DNA of 64,000 bases, taken from the NCBI GenBank assembly GCA_963713355.1, contig CAVQLK010000006.1:62001-126000 (forward strand). Reading direction: 5' to 3'. Positions 17,504 through 26,917 of the stretch are shown here, in pieces. The translations under genes and the position numbers were made by a program. Position 1 is the first letter of the stretch; each line of letters begins with the position of its first letter. Source of the DNA: FEN-1219 sp963713355 (GTDB lineage: Bacteria; Pseudomonadota; Gammaproteobacteria; Steroidobacterales; Rariloculaceae). The notes beneath the pieces are model-generated. The model made no database searches and was not told the origin of the DNA. It saw only the letters and a list, made by a program, of their open reading frames with translations.

Positions 17504-18541
17504 GCGACGCTGCAAACACGCTCGAGACGCAAGAGACACGTGCGTTGATCGAGAGCTTTCATAAATCCTCCGAGCAAATCCGCGCCGAGGTTCGCAAGAT
17601 CATCGTCGGCCAGGACGAAGTCGTCGAGAACTTGCTGATGACGCTGCTCGTCGGCGGTCACTGCCTGATCACCGGCATGCCCGGCACCGCAAAGACACTG
17701 CTGGTCCGGACGCTCGCGAGCGCGCTCGGGCTGAAGTTCAAGCGCATCCAGTTCACACCCGACTTGATGCCGACGGACATCACGGGCACCGACATCCTCG
17801 AGGAAGACGTCGACTACCGGCAAGCGCACCTGGACGTTCGTGCCGGGCCCGCTGTTCACGAACGTGCTGCTCGCCGACGAGATCAACCGCACGCCGCCGA
17901 AGACCCAATCCGCGTTGCTCGAGGCGATGCAGGAGATAACGGTGACGGTGCGCGGCCATCATCACTCGATCGACCGGCCGTTCTTCGTGCTCGCGACGCA
18001 GAACCCGATCGAGCTCGAGGGCACCTATCCGCTGCCGGAAGCCCAGCTCGACCGTTTCCTGTTCAACGTGCTGCTCGACTACTTGAGCGCCGAGGACGAG
18101 GTCGATGTCGTGACGCGCAATACGACGCGCGTGGACCTGCCGGAAGTCAACGCTTGCACGACGCCGGAGCAGATCGTGAAGTTCCAGTGGCTCGTGCGCC
18201 AGGTGCCGGTGTCGCAGAGCGTCGACCGCTACGCGGTCGACCTCGTGCGCGCGACGCGGCCGCACGATCCGAACGCCTCGGAGATGGTGAGGAAGTACGT
18301 GCAGTACGGCGCCAGCGTCCGCGCGACGCAGTTCATCATGCTCGCGGCAAAGGCGCGCGCGCTGATGCAGGGCCGATACCACGTGACGCACGAGGACGTC
18401 GCGTCGCTCGCGCTGCCCGTGATGCGCCATCGCGTGCTGACGAACTACTTCGCGGAGTCGGACGGCGTCGATACCGACAAGGTGCTGACGGACCTCGTCA
18501 AGCAGCTCGGCGCCGGCGGCGAGATAGGCACGCCCGCGTAG
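17500..18541 (+). CDS. MoxR-family AAA+ ATPase (apparent single-base frameshift)
   Basis: MoxR-type chaperone ATPase expected to remodel or activate vWA-domain partners. The first part, from a TTG at 17500, carries Walker A in ITGMPGTAKTLL and continues to GTDILEEDVD. The rest is in the next frame and carries Walker B in LLADEINRTPPKTQ, sensor 1 in FFVLATQNPIE and the family end. Reading past one extra T at 17815 joins the two parts perfectly (VDTGKRTWTFVPGPLFTN), so this is one gene of about 347 residues with an insertion or sequence error. It is followed by DUF58 after ten bases, the standard MoxR-DUF58 pairing. Confidence 0.88.
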
Positions 18542-18551
18542 GCTGATCAGC

Positions 18552-19458
18552 ATGGCCGCAGGGAGCGCGATACCCCAGCATCTGCTCGAAGCCGGAGACG
18601 CTCGCGGGGCTCGCGAACCTCGAGCTCGTCGCGCGCGCCGTCGTCACCGGTTTCCTGACGGGCATGCACCGCTCGCCGTTTTTCGGCTTCAGCCAGGAGT
18701 TCGCGGAATATCGCGCTTACGCCGAAGGCGACGATCCGCGCTTCATCGACTGGAACGTGTTCGCGCGCACGGACCGCACCTACATCAAGCGTTACATCGG
18801 CGAGACCAACACGCGGCTCGTGATCCTGCTCGACGCGAGCGCGTCGATGGGCTTCGGCAGCGGCAAGGTCACGAAGCTCATGTACGGCAAGTTCCTCGCT
18901 GCGACGCTCGCATACCTCGCGGCGCGCCAGCACGATGCCGTCGGGCTCATCGTGTTCGACGACAAGATTCTCGAGCATCGGCGCGCCTCGACGCGCGGCG
19001 GGCGCTTGAGCGGCGTGCTGCATGCCATCGATCGCGCGCAGCCCGGCACGGGCACGGACCTGAAGATCCCGTTCGAGCGCTTCCACGAGGTCGAGCATGG
19101 CCGCGGGCTCGTCGCCGTGATCTCGGATTTCTACTGCGATCCGGACGCGCTGCTGAAGAGCGTGCAGCCGCTCGCGTATCAGGGGCAGGACGTGATCTTG
19201 TTTCAGCTGCTCGATCCGCAGGAGATCAAGCCGGTGCTGAAGGAATCGGCGCTCATCGAGGACATGGAGAGCGGGCAGACGATGGAAGTCTCGCCGATCT
19301 ACATGAGCTCGAAGTATCGCGACCGTATCGACGCGCACGTGGAGGCGCTGCACAAGTCGGCGATGCGTGCAGGCGCCGACCATCGGCTCGTCAACATCAC
19401 GGAGCCGCTCGATAGCGTCCTGCGTTCTTATCTCTTGTTCCGCCAGAGGCGAGGGTAA
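18552..19458 (+). CDS. DUF58 vWA-domain protein, MoxR partner (apparent frameshift near its start)
   Basis: About 300 residues. DUF58 proteins are the usual partners of MoxR ATPases. Family text includes GMHRSPFFGFSQEFAEYR, GDDPRFIDWNVFARTDR and the MIDAS-like LLDASASMGFG. The ATG at 18552 opens in one frame (MAAGSAIPQHLL) and the conserved KPETLAGLANLELVARAVV continues in another; removing one base at 18588 joins them. A shorter start at the ATG at 18664 would drop the conserved N terminus, so I prefer one gene with a single-base insertion. Soluble, cytoplasmic-looking, unlike its membrane vWA neighbours. Confidence 0.87.
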
Positions 19459-19462
19459 GCCG

Positions 19463-21457
19463 ATGAGCCTCCTCGCGCCGGCGTTTTTGGTTGGGCTGCT
19501 CGCGATCGGGTTGCCGTGGTGGTTGCATCGGCTGTCCTCGGATAACCCGAACAAGCAGAAGTTCAGCTCGCTGATGTTCCTCGAGCCGGGCGAGCCGCGG
19601 CGCGTGCTCGCGAAGAAGGTGCAGTATCTGTTGCTGCTGGCGCTGCGGATCGGGGTGCTCGTGTTGCTGGCCCTGGCGTTCACGGAGCCGGCAATCTGGC
19701 GCGCGCCTGCGGCCGGCGGCGACGCCGACGGGGCGCGGATGCACCTGATCGTGCTCGACGGGTCGGCGTCGATGGGCTATGGCGGCCGTTGGGAGCGGGC
19801 GCGCGCGGCCGCGAACGACGTGCTCGACGAGCTCGGCACCGAGGATCGCGCCCAGATCGTGCTCGCGGGCCGGCAATTCGAGGTGCTCGGTCCGCCGACG
19901 GCCGACGTCGCCGCCTTGCGGCAGACGCTGAACACGGCGGAGCCCGGCGTGTTCCGGCTCGAGTACGGGCAGCTTATGCGCTCGATCGACGGCCTCGTGC
20001 GCACGGCGGAGCTGCCCGTCGTCATCGATCTCGTCACCGACGCGCAGACTACGGCCCTGCCCATTCGCTTCGGCGAGCTCGCACCACGGCGGCCCGCCGA
20101 GATCGTCATTCACGACGTCACGGACGGCGCTGCCGAGAACTGGACCGTCGACAGCTTCGGCGCCTCGGCGTTGACGGGCGAGCTCACGGCCAGTGTGCGC
20201 AGCTTTGCACCCGACACCGTCACGAGGACCGTGACCCTCACGCAGAACGGCCGCACGGTCGGCGAAGAGACCGTCGAGGTGCCGGCCGACGGCCGCGCCG
20301 AAGTGGCGTTCCCCGCGCTCGATCTCGCGAGCGGTTCCAATCGCGTCGAGGTCGCGCTGTCGCCGGACGACGATCTCGAAGGCGACGACCGGCGCTATCT
20401 CGCCATCAAGCGGCCGGAGCCGCGCAAGGTGCTCGTCGTCGCGGAGAACGTAGAGGGGCTCGGTCCGCTGTTCACGAGCGCGGCGCTCGAGACGCTGACG
20501 ACGCTCGCGCTGACGGCCGACGTCCGCACCTCGCCGCTCGGCGATCCGCCGTTGCTCGACTACAGCTTCGTCGTCGTTACCGACATCGGCCTGCTCGACG
20601 CCCCGCAGGCCGCGGCGATCGAGGATTATGTCGAAGGCGGCGGCCGCGCATTGCTGGCGGCCGGTCCGCGCTCGAGCGGTCTGACGGCGCTGCCCGTGAC
20701 GGGGCAAGCGCTGCGCACGAACCCGCAGATGGGCGGGCAGGCCCGTCTCTCGATCGGCGAGATAGACGCGACGCACCCCGTGCTGCGCGGAGTCGACGAG
20801 CTGCGTGCCGCGAACTTCTTCCGCTCAGTGAGCATCGAACCCGGGGAAGGCGATCAAGTGTTGATGAGCCTCGCCGACGGGACGCCTCTGCTGCTCGAGC
20901 GGACGATGGGTTCGGGCCGCGTGCTGCTGTTCACATCGTCGCTCGACCGCCAGTGGAATGATCTTCCCGTGCAGCCCGCATTCGTACCGTTGATGGCCGG
21001 CATCGCGAACCGCTTGCTCGGCGGCGCGGGGTTCACGAGCGAAGCCGATCTCGGCAGCACGCTGGCCGTGCGCGCGCTCGGCTTCGAGGGCGGGCAGATC
21101 TTCGACCCGCGCGGCGAGGCCGCGCTGGGGCTCGGTGCCGGCAGCGACGACGTGCTGCTCGACCAGGTGGGGTTCTACGAGGTCGTCGGCGGCGGGACGA
21201 CGGAGCTCGTCGCCGTGAACTTCGACGCGCGGGAATCGGACCTAAAGCCCGTCGATGCGGCAACGCTCGACCGCTGGCGGGGGCTCGGCGTGCGGCCCGG
21301 CGAGGACGTTGCGGCGCCCGCGGCCGTTACCTCGCAGGCCGACCGCGTCCCGATCTCCCTCGGCCAGTGGCTCGTGATGTTGCTGCTGGCGCTCGTTGTC
21401 ATGGAATCCATGGTAGGAAACTGGCATCTTAGGATTCGTAGAGGAGTGGCCGCATGA
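19463..21457 (+). CDS. BatA-like membrane protein with vWA domain
   Basis: 664 residues from the ATG at 19463. The N-terminal BatA domain has a membrane segment and the family text FLVGLLAIGLPWWLHRLSSDNP and KVQYLLLLALRIGVLVLLALAF. A von Willebrand A domain follows with the MIDAS motif VLDGSASMGYGG. The middle contains a GATase-like fold (VVVTDIGLLDAPQAAAIEDYV; GGRALLAAGP), and the C terminus a last helix (WLVMLLLALVVMESMV). It sits four bases after DUF58 and overlaps the next gene by four bases (ATGA). BatA-type proteins were first linked to aerotolerance, but a specific role here is unknown. Confidence 0.87.
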   Translation: MSLLAPAFLVGLLAIGLPWWLHRLSSDNPNKQKFSSLMFLEPGEPRRVLAKKVQYLLLLALRIGVLVLLALAFTEPAIWRAPAAGGDADGARMHLIVLDGSASMGYGGRWERARAAANDVLDELGTEDRAQIVLAGRQFEVLGPPTADVAALRQTLNTAEPGVFRLEYGQLMRSIDGLVRTAELPVVIDLVTDAQTTALPIRFGELAPRRPAEIVIHDVTDGAAENWTVDSFGASALTGELTASVRSFAPDTVTRTVTLTQNGRTVGEETVEVPADGRAEVAFPALDLASGSNRVEVALSPDDDLEGDDRRYLAIKRPEPRKVLVVAENVEGLGPLFTSAALETLTTLALTADVRTSPLGDPPLLDYSFVVVTDIGLLDAPQAAAIEDYVEGGGRALLAAGPRSSGLTALPVTGQALRTNPQMGGQARLSIGEIDATHPVLRGVDELRAANFFRSVSIEPGEGDQVLMSLADGTPLLLERTMGSGRVLLFTSSLDRQWNDLPVQPAFVPLMAGIANRLLGGAGFTSEADLGSTLAVRALGFEGGQIFDPRGEAALGLGAGSDDVLLDQVGFYEVVGGGTTELVAVNFDARESDLKPVDAATLDRWRGLGVRPGEDVAAPAAVTSQADRVPISLGQWLVMLLLALVVMESMVGNWHLRIRRGVAA

Positions 21458-24400
21458 CAGCTCAGTCGCAGCTCGAAGCCTACCTCGGCGAATTTCGCCG
21501 GCGCTTGAAGGCACTCATCGTCGCGCGCGGCGCGGCGTTGCTGGCCTTCGCCGCGCTCGCCGTCACCTTGCTCGCCGTTTACTTCGGCATCCGGCGGGCG
21601 TTCGATCCGCAAATCGTGATCAGCGCCCGCGTGGTGCTGTTGTTGCTCTTGGCCGGCATTGCCGTCGGCCTCGTCGCGCTGCCGCTTCGGGCATTGAAGC
21701 GCAGCCGCGGCATCAAGGACATCGAGCATCGCGCTCCCGACTTCAACGGCCGCCTCGAGACCTATGACGGCATCGTGCACGGGCCACCGGAACGCGCCAC
21801 TCCGTTCTTGGGCTTGCTCGCCGAGGATGCGCTGAGCTTCGCGCGCCGCATCCCCGTCGCGTTGAAGGTTCCCGATCTGCACGTGCGCGGGCCGGCGGCC
21901 CTCGCGGTCCTCGCCGTCGTCTTGCTCGTCGGCACGGCTGTCTTCGGTCCCGAGAACTGGCGCTATGGAGTGCGTCACCTCTGGGCAGGCTGGCTCGTCG
22001 AGGACACGTTGCCGCCCCAGTATCTGGCCGTATTGCCCGGCGACGGCACGGTGCGCCGCGGCGGCGACCTGCGCGTCACCGCGTCGGCCGAGGGCTTCGA
22101 ACCCGCGCGCATGGAAGTGTTCGCTCAGTTTCAGGCCGGAGCCGAGTGGGAAAGCGCGCCGATGGAGCGCACTGCCGACGGCAGCTTCAACTTCACGTTC
22201 TTCGCGCTGCGCGAGCCGATGCGCTATTACGTCCAGGCTGCCGGTTTGCGCAGCCCGAGTTCGCCGTCGACGTCGTCGATCTCCCGCGCATCACGAGCCT
22301 GAAGCTCACGTACAACTACCCGAACTGGACGAAGCTCGAACAGCTCGTCGTAGAGCCGGGCGACGACATTCGCGCCGTCGAAGGCACGCAGGTCACCGTC
22401 GAGCTCGCGACCGATCAGCCGCTCGAGGCCTCGGAGCTCGTCGTCGACGGCCAGCGCATCGCGATGCAGGCCGTCGACGGCATCAATACCGCGACGCTCG
22501 AAGTGGCGAAGGACGGCGAGTACCACGTCTCGACGCTCTTCAACGGCGACTCCGTGACCATCACGGACGAGTATCTGATCGAGGTGATTCCCGACAACAA
22601 GCCCGTCGTCAAGGTCGTGAAACCCGGCCGCGACTGGCGCGCGAGCAACATCGAAGAGGTCACGGTCCGCGTCGAGGCCAACGACGACTTCGGGCTCGAC
22701 CGCGTCGAGGTGCGCTACTCGGTCAACGGCGGCGAATGGCAGACCGCAGCCATAGACGTCGACGGCAACGCCGTCGTCGGCCAGCAAGTGCTTTATCTCG
22801 AGGAGATGACGCAGGAAGTCCGCGCGCCGGCACAGGCGTCGATCGACGATATCCGCGATCGGACTCGCGACGCGTTCCAGAGCGGCATCGAGGAGCTGCG
22901 GATTCGGCCACGCTTGCCGCGCATCGACGAGCCGGCGACCGACGAGCCGGCGCAGCCCGCTGCGGAGCCGGCGCCTGCGGAGGCCGAGGAGGCCCAGGTC
23001 CGGCCGCTCGAGCCCGGCGACGTCATTTCGTATTACGCCGTGGCCGAGGATCGCGGCCGCGAGGTGCAAACAGATCTGTTCTTCGTCGAGGTGCAGCCGT
23101 TCAACCGCAACTTCTCGCAAGCCTCGGGCGGCGGCGGCGGTGGCGGTGGTGGCGGCGGCGGCCAGGAGCAAGACGAGATCTCGCGCCGACAAAAGGAAAT
23201 CCTCGTCGCGACGTGGAACCTCATCAAGGAGCGCAGCGAGGAGACGTCGAGCTATCTCGACGAGCAGCAGCTGCACGACAACGCGCAGATGCTCGCGGAC
23301 CTGCAGCGCACACTGGCCGAGCAGGCGCGCACGCTCGCGAGCCGCACGCGCGCGCGCGGCCTGACGGGTGCCGATCCGCGCATTCAGAAGTTCATCGAGA
23401 GTCTCGAGCAGGCCGCGACGGCGATGGATCCCGCGGCCGAGCGGCTTGCCGACATCGATCTCGACAAGGCCGTGCCTTCCGAGCAGGACGCATTGCAGCA
23501 TCTGCTTCGCGCCGAGGCCGTCTTCACTGACATTCAGGTCGCGTTCCAGCAAGGCGGCGGCGGTGGCGGCGGCGGGATGGCGGGCCGCGATTTGAGCGAG
23601 CTGTTCGAGCTCGAGATGGACCTCGAAAAGAATCAGTACGAGACAGAGGCGCCCGTCGCGTTCGACTCGGAGGCATCGCAGCAAGAGCAGGCCGACGAGG
23701 CGATTCGTAAGCTGCAGGAGCTCGCGCGCCGCCAGGAGCAGCTCGCCGAACAGGCGAACCGCCGCAACGGACTGACCGATCGAGAGCGCTGGCAGCAGGA
23801 AACGCTGCGCCGCGAGACCGAGGAGCTCAAGCGCCAGCTCGAGGAGATGCAGCAGCAGCTCGCGCAGCAGCAACAGCAGCAGGGTCAGCAGCAAGAAGGT
23901 CAGCAGCAAGGCCAGCAGGGTCAGCAAGGCCAGCAACAGGGCCAGCCGGGTCAGGCGAGCGCGAACGGCCAGCAGGGTGGCCAGAGCACTCAGCAAGCCA
24001 TCGATCAGCTGAACCAGGCGCTGCAGGCGATGAACGAAGCGAGCGGCCAAGGGCAGCCGGGCCAGCCGGGGCAGCAGCAGATGAGCCCCGAGGAAGCGCG
24101 CCGCGCGATCGAGCAGGCTCGGCGTCAGCTTCAGGAAGCGTTGCAGCAGCTCACGGCAGAGCGGCAGGCCGCCGTCGGCGCGGCGTTCGAGGATCTCGCG
24201 CAGCGTTCGCAGGAGCTCTACGAGGAGCAGCGACAAGCCGCGAGCGATCTGCAGGAAGCGCTGCGCAATGGCGGCGGCGACGCGAACGCGCGGCGCCGTG
24301 GCAGCCTACCCGACGATCAGGCCGAGCAGCTCGCCGACCGCAAGTACGACCTGCAGCAGGAGCTCCAGGCTCTCGAGGAAGACATCCAGCGCGTCGCGCA

Positions 24401-25319
24401 GCAGTTCCGCGATCAGACGCCCGAGGCAAGCGCGGCGCTCAACGAGGCGCTCGCGGATTTGCAGAGCGTGCAGACGGGTGCGCGGCTCGGCTACGGCGGC
24501 GACTACATCCTGCGCGGCGCGGGTGCGCAAGTCGCAGCCACGGACGCCGTGACGACGTCAGCACTGCGGGATCTGCAACGCAACACCGAAGAAGCGCAGG
24601 CCCTCGCCGAGTCGGAAGCCATCGCCGGCGAGCGCGCGGAGGCCGACCCGAACGCGGAGCTACGCGCGGAGCTGCAAGATCTTCGCCGACAGCTCAACGA
24701 GCTGCAGCAGGGTCAAGCGGGGCAAGGGCAACCGGGCCAGCAGCAAGGGCAGCCCGGTCAGCAAGGGCAACCGGGGCAGCAAGGGCAACCCGGGCAAGGA
24801 CAGCCGGGCCAACAAGGTCAGCAAGGTCAATCGGGTCAGGGCAACGCGCAGGCGAACGCCGGCGGCCAGGTCGGCGATCGCAACGGCGGTTTCGGCCCCG
24901 GTGGACCCGGCAACTGGAGCGACTGGCGGCGCGGCGGCGTTTGGGACCCGCGCAATCGCGGGCTCTGGGACAACCCGGGTGCGATCGACGACGCGCAGCA
25001 GCAGCTCAACGATGCATCGCGCGAGCTGCTGACACTCGGCAACGAGCTGCGTGCGCAGGGTCTCAGCGACGAGGAGCTGCGCGCCGTGCGCGAGCTAGGC
25101 GAGGCGCTGCGCGGCAGCATCACGGGGAACCCCGAGCTCATCGAGCGCGAGTTCCAGCAGCTCGTCAATCTCGCCGATCAGCTCGAGCTGAGGCTCGCCG
25201 AGGGCAGCGACGCGCGAGAACGAGCGGCCGTCCGCGCACAAGCGCCGACGCAAGTCGCCCCCGGCTTCGAAGAATCCGTCGCCGAGTACTACCGCCGCCT
25301 GAGCCGCTCCGAGCGCTAG
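21454..25319 (+). CDS. DUF4175-type giant membrane protein with Gly/Gln/Pro repeats (apparent frameshift)
   Basis: About 1290 residues once joined. The N terminus has three hydrophobic helices (GAALLAFAALAVTLLAVYFG; VVLLLLLAGIAVGLVALP; LAVLAVVLLVGTAVFG). An Ig-like region follows, then long Gln/Glu/Ala coiled-coil segments broken by a Gly run and two Gln/Gly/Pro repeat tracts. The first frame ends soon after AAGLRSPSS; the second frame carries PEFAVDVVDLPRITSLKL. One missing C in the run at 22254-22256 would restore a single frame. It is the last and largest gene of the cluster, ending before a strong hairpin. The coiled coils suggest a scaffolding role; this is inference. Confidence 0.8.
23126..23161 (+). 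repeat. Polyglycine tract in the DUF4175 protein
   Basis: About twelve GGC/GGT codons in a row within the coding frame, between the Ig-like region and the coiled coil. Synonymous third positions vary, so it is a protein-level linker and not a simple DNA repeat. It is probably a flexible hinge. Confidence 0.85.
23848..23985 (+). repeat. Gln-rich and QQG repeat tract in the DUF4175 protein
   Basis: In-frame runs of CAG/CAA and CAGCAGGGT-type units coding for glutamine runs and QQG/GQP units, continuing the coiled coil. The DNA repeat is imperfect and in phase with codons, so it belongs to the protein and is neither a CRISPR nor a VNTR array. Confidence 0.8.
24702..24846 (+). repeat. Collagen-like GQP/GQQ repeat tract in the DUF4175 protein
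   Basis: About fifteen in-frame triplets of the type G-Q-P and G-Q-Q, resembling a short collagen-like Gly-X-Y stretch. It joins the coiled-coil core to a C-terminal conserved domain (NWSDWRRGGVWDPRNRG). Repeat number could vary between strains by slippage. Confidence 0.8.
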
Positions 25320-25344
25320 GCTCCGATTCTCCAACCGACACCGC

Positions 25345-25371
25345 GCGTGCGAGGCATCGTGCCTCGCACGC
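25345..25371. terminator. Perfect 12-bp hairpin at the end of the MoxR/vWA cluster
   Basis: GCGTGCGAGGCA, a TCG loop, then TGCCTCGCACGC: a perfect stem 25 bases after the last stop of the cluster. There is no U-rich tail (the next bases are CGCGCTTTG), so it is either an intrinsic terminator of reduced strength or a transcript-stabilising hairpin. Confidence 0.6.
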
Positions 25372-25414
25372 CGCGCTTTGCGCGCGCCGAGCCGCGCGCA
25401 CCGGGGTATCGACG

Positions 25415-26077
25415 ATGAGCAAAATGATCCGACTGACAGCCAAGGACGGGCACGAGCTCGACGCGTATCTCGCCGAGCCGAAGGGACGGCCGAAAGGCGG
25501 CCTCGTCGTGGTGCAGGAGATCTTCGGCGTCACCAACCACATCAAGCGCGTCGCCGATGGATTCGCGGCGAAAGGGTACAAGGTCGTCGCCCCGGCGATG
25601 TTCGACCGCGTCGAGCGCAACGTGACTCTCGACTACTCCGAGATCGAGAAGGGCCGCGAGTACATGCGCAAGCTCCAGTGGCCGGGCACCTTGGCCGATG
25701 TCGAAGCCGCCGCGAACGAAGCCCGCGCCGTCGGCAGCGTGTCGATCGTGGGTTACTGCTGGGGCGGAACCGTCGCCCACGTCGCAGCGAGCGAGCTCGC
25801 GTTCGACGCGGCCGTCTCGTACTACGGCGGCGGCGTCGCCAAGATGCTCGACAAGAAGCCGCAGTGCCCGATCATGTATCACTTCGGCGATCGAGATGCG
25901 TCGATCGCGCTGCCCGACGTCGAAAAAATCCGCAAAGCAAATCCGAGCAGCCCGGTGCACGTTTACGCGGGCGCCGGTCACGGCTTCAATTGTGACGAGC
26001 GTGCGAGCTACAGCGCGAACGACGCAAGGATCGCGTTCGAACGTTCGCTCGAGTTCTTGAACGAGCGAACGAGCTGA
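25415..26077 (+). CDS. Dienelactone hydrolase family protein
   Basis: Alpha/beta hydrolase of 220 residues in the carboxymethylenebutenolidase family. The cysteine nucleophile is C115 in IVGYCWGGTVAHV; D161 in HFGDRDASIAL and H189 in GAGHGFNCDERASY complete the triad; E35 in VVQEIFGV is the residue that modulates the cysteine in dienelactone hydrolase. No chlorocatechol-pathway genes are near, so the true substrate is open. The ATG at 25415 is chosen where homology starts (SKMIRLTAKDGHELDAYLAEP). It stands alone between the cluster hairpin and the ABC pair. Confidence 0.88.
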   Translation: MSKMIRLTAKDGHELDAYLAEPKGRPKGGLVVVQEIFGVTNHIKRVADGFAAKGYKVVAPAMFDRVERNVTLDYSEIEKGREYMRKLQWPGTLADVEAAANEARAVGSVSIVGYCWGGTVAHVAASELAFDAAVSYYGGGVAKMLDKKPQCPIMYHFGDRDASIALPDVEKIRKANPSSPVHVYAGAGHGFNCDERASYSANDARIAFERSLEFLNERTS

Positions 26078-26132
26078 GAAAAACGCGCCGAGCAGAAAAC
26101 GCAGCAGTTCCCACACTTAAGAATGCTATAGG

Positions 26133-26149
26133 TGTGAAGCGTTTACACT
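26133..26149. promoter_or_regulatory. Palindromic operator candidate upstream of the MacAB-like genes
   Basis: GTGTgAAgcgTTtACAC, a near-perfect dyad 65 bases before the ABC ATPase ATG. It follows a TATAGG that could be a -10 element. The arrangement (operator just downstream of a promoter) suggests a repressor site; the regulator is not identified. Confidence 0.4.
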
Positions 26150-26213
26150 TCTTCGCGTGGGGCCGCCGCGACGCGATGCCATAATCGCGCCAACAAGCAG
26201 CTGGCTATGTGTC

Positions 26214-26915
26214 ATGGAAGCGACGATTCGAACTCACAACTTGCAGCGCCATTATCAAATGGGCGCCGAGATGATCCACGCCCTGCGCGGTGTGAATTTG
26301 ACGGTGAATCGCGGCGAGTACGTCGCGATCATGGGTCCGTCGGGCTCCGGCAAGTCGACGCTGATGAACATGATCGGCTGCCTCGATTCGCCGGATGACG
26401 GCGAGTATTGGCTGAACGGCAAGCTCGTCTCGGCGATGAACGATCGCGAGCTCGCACGGGTGCGAAACAAGGAGGTCGGCTTCATTTTCCAGACGTTCAA
26501 TTTGCTGCCGCGAGCGCACGCGCTGCACAACGTCGAGCTGCCGCTGATCTACGCAGGCATGAAGCGCAAGGACCGCCTCGCACGAGCCAAGCAGTCGCTC
26601 GAGCGCGTCGGGTTGGGCGACCGGATGATGCACCGGCCGAGCGAGATGTCGGGCGGCCAGCGGCAACGAGTCGCCGTCGCGCGCGCTCTCGTGACGGAGC
26701 CGAGCATCCTGCTGGCCGACGAGCCGACAGGAAACCTCGATTCGACGACGAGCCGCGATATCATGGCGTTGTTCGATGCGCTGAACACCGCCGGGCACAC
26801 GATCGTCGTCGTCACCCACGAGCACGACATCGCGATGCACGCGAAGCGAGTCATCACGTTCCGCGACGGCACGGTCGCGGAAGACGTCGTCAATAACCAA
26901 CGAACGATTCATTGA
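26214..26915 (+). CDS. ABC transporter ATP-binding protein, MacB/LolD type
   Basis: 233-residue nucleotide-binding subunit. Walker A is GPSGSGKST at residues 41-49; the Q-loop is FIFQTFNLLPRAHALHNVELP; the signature is MSGGQRQRVAVARAL; Walker B and D-loop are ILLADEPTGNLDS; the switch histidine is in VVTHEHDIAMHAKR. This subgroup energises MacB- and LolCE-type mechanotransmission complexes. The ATG at 26214 is preferred to one at 26157, which adds residues unlike the family. The periplasmic adaptor follows after two bases, but no membrane permease gene is present in the window. Confidence 0.92.
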   Translation: MEATIRTHNLQRHYQMGAEMIHALRGVNLTVNRGEYVAIMGPSGSGKSTLMNMIGCLDSPDDGEYWLNGKLVSAMNDRELARVRNKEVGFIFQTFNLLPRAHALHNVELPLIYAGMKRKDRLARAKQSLERVGLGDRMMHRPSEMSGGQRQRVAVARALVTEPSILLADEPTGNLDSTTSRDIMALFDALNTAGHTIVVVTHEHDIAMHAKRVITFRDGTVAEDVVNNQRTIH

Positions 26916-26917
26916 GT

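Noticed and set aside
17780..17840. Programmed ribosomal frameshift in moxR
   Set aside because: No slippery heptamer or stimulatory structure is evident, and seven other genes in the window have similar one-base breaks.
22227..24236. A long minus-strand frame rich in leucine opposite the DUF4175 gene
   Set aside because: The leucine runs are the complement of glutamine codons in the real gene; no signal or start supports it.
23848..24846. Repeats resembling a CRISPR or VNTR array
   Set aside because: The units are short, in phase with codons and imperfect; there are no unique spacers of constant length.
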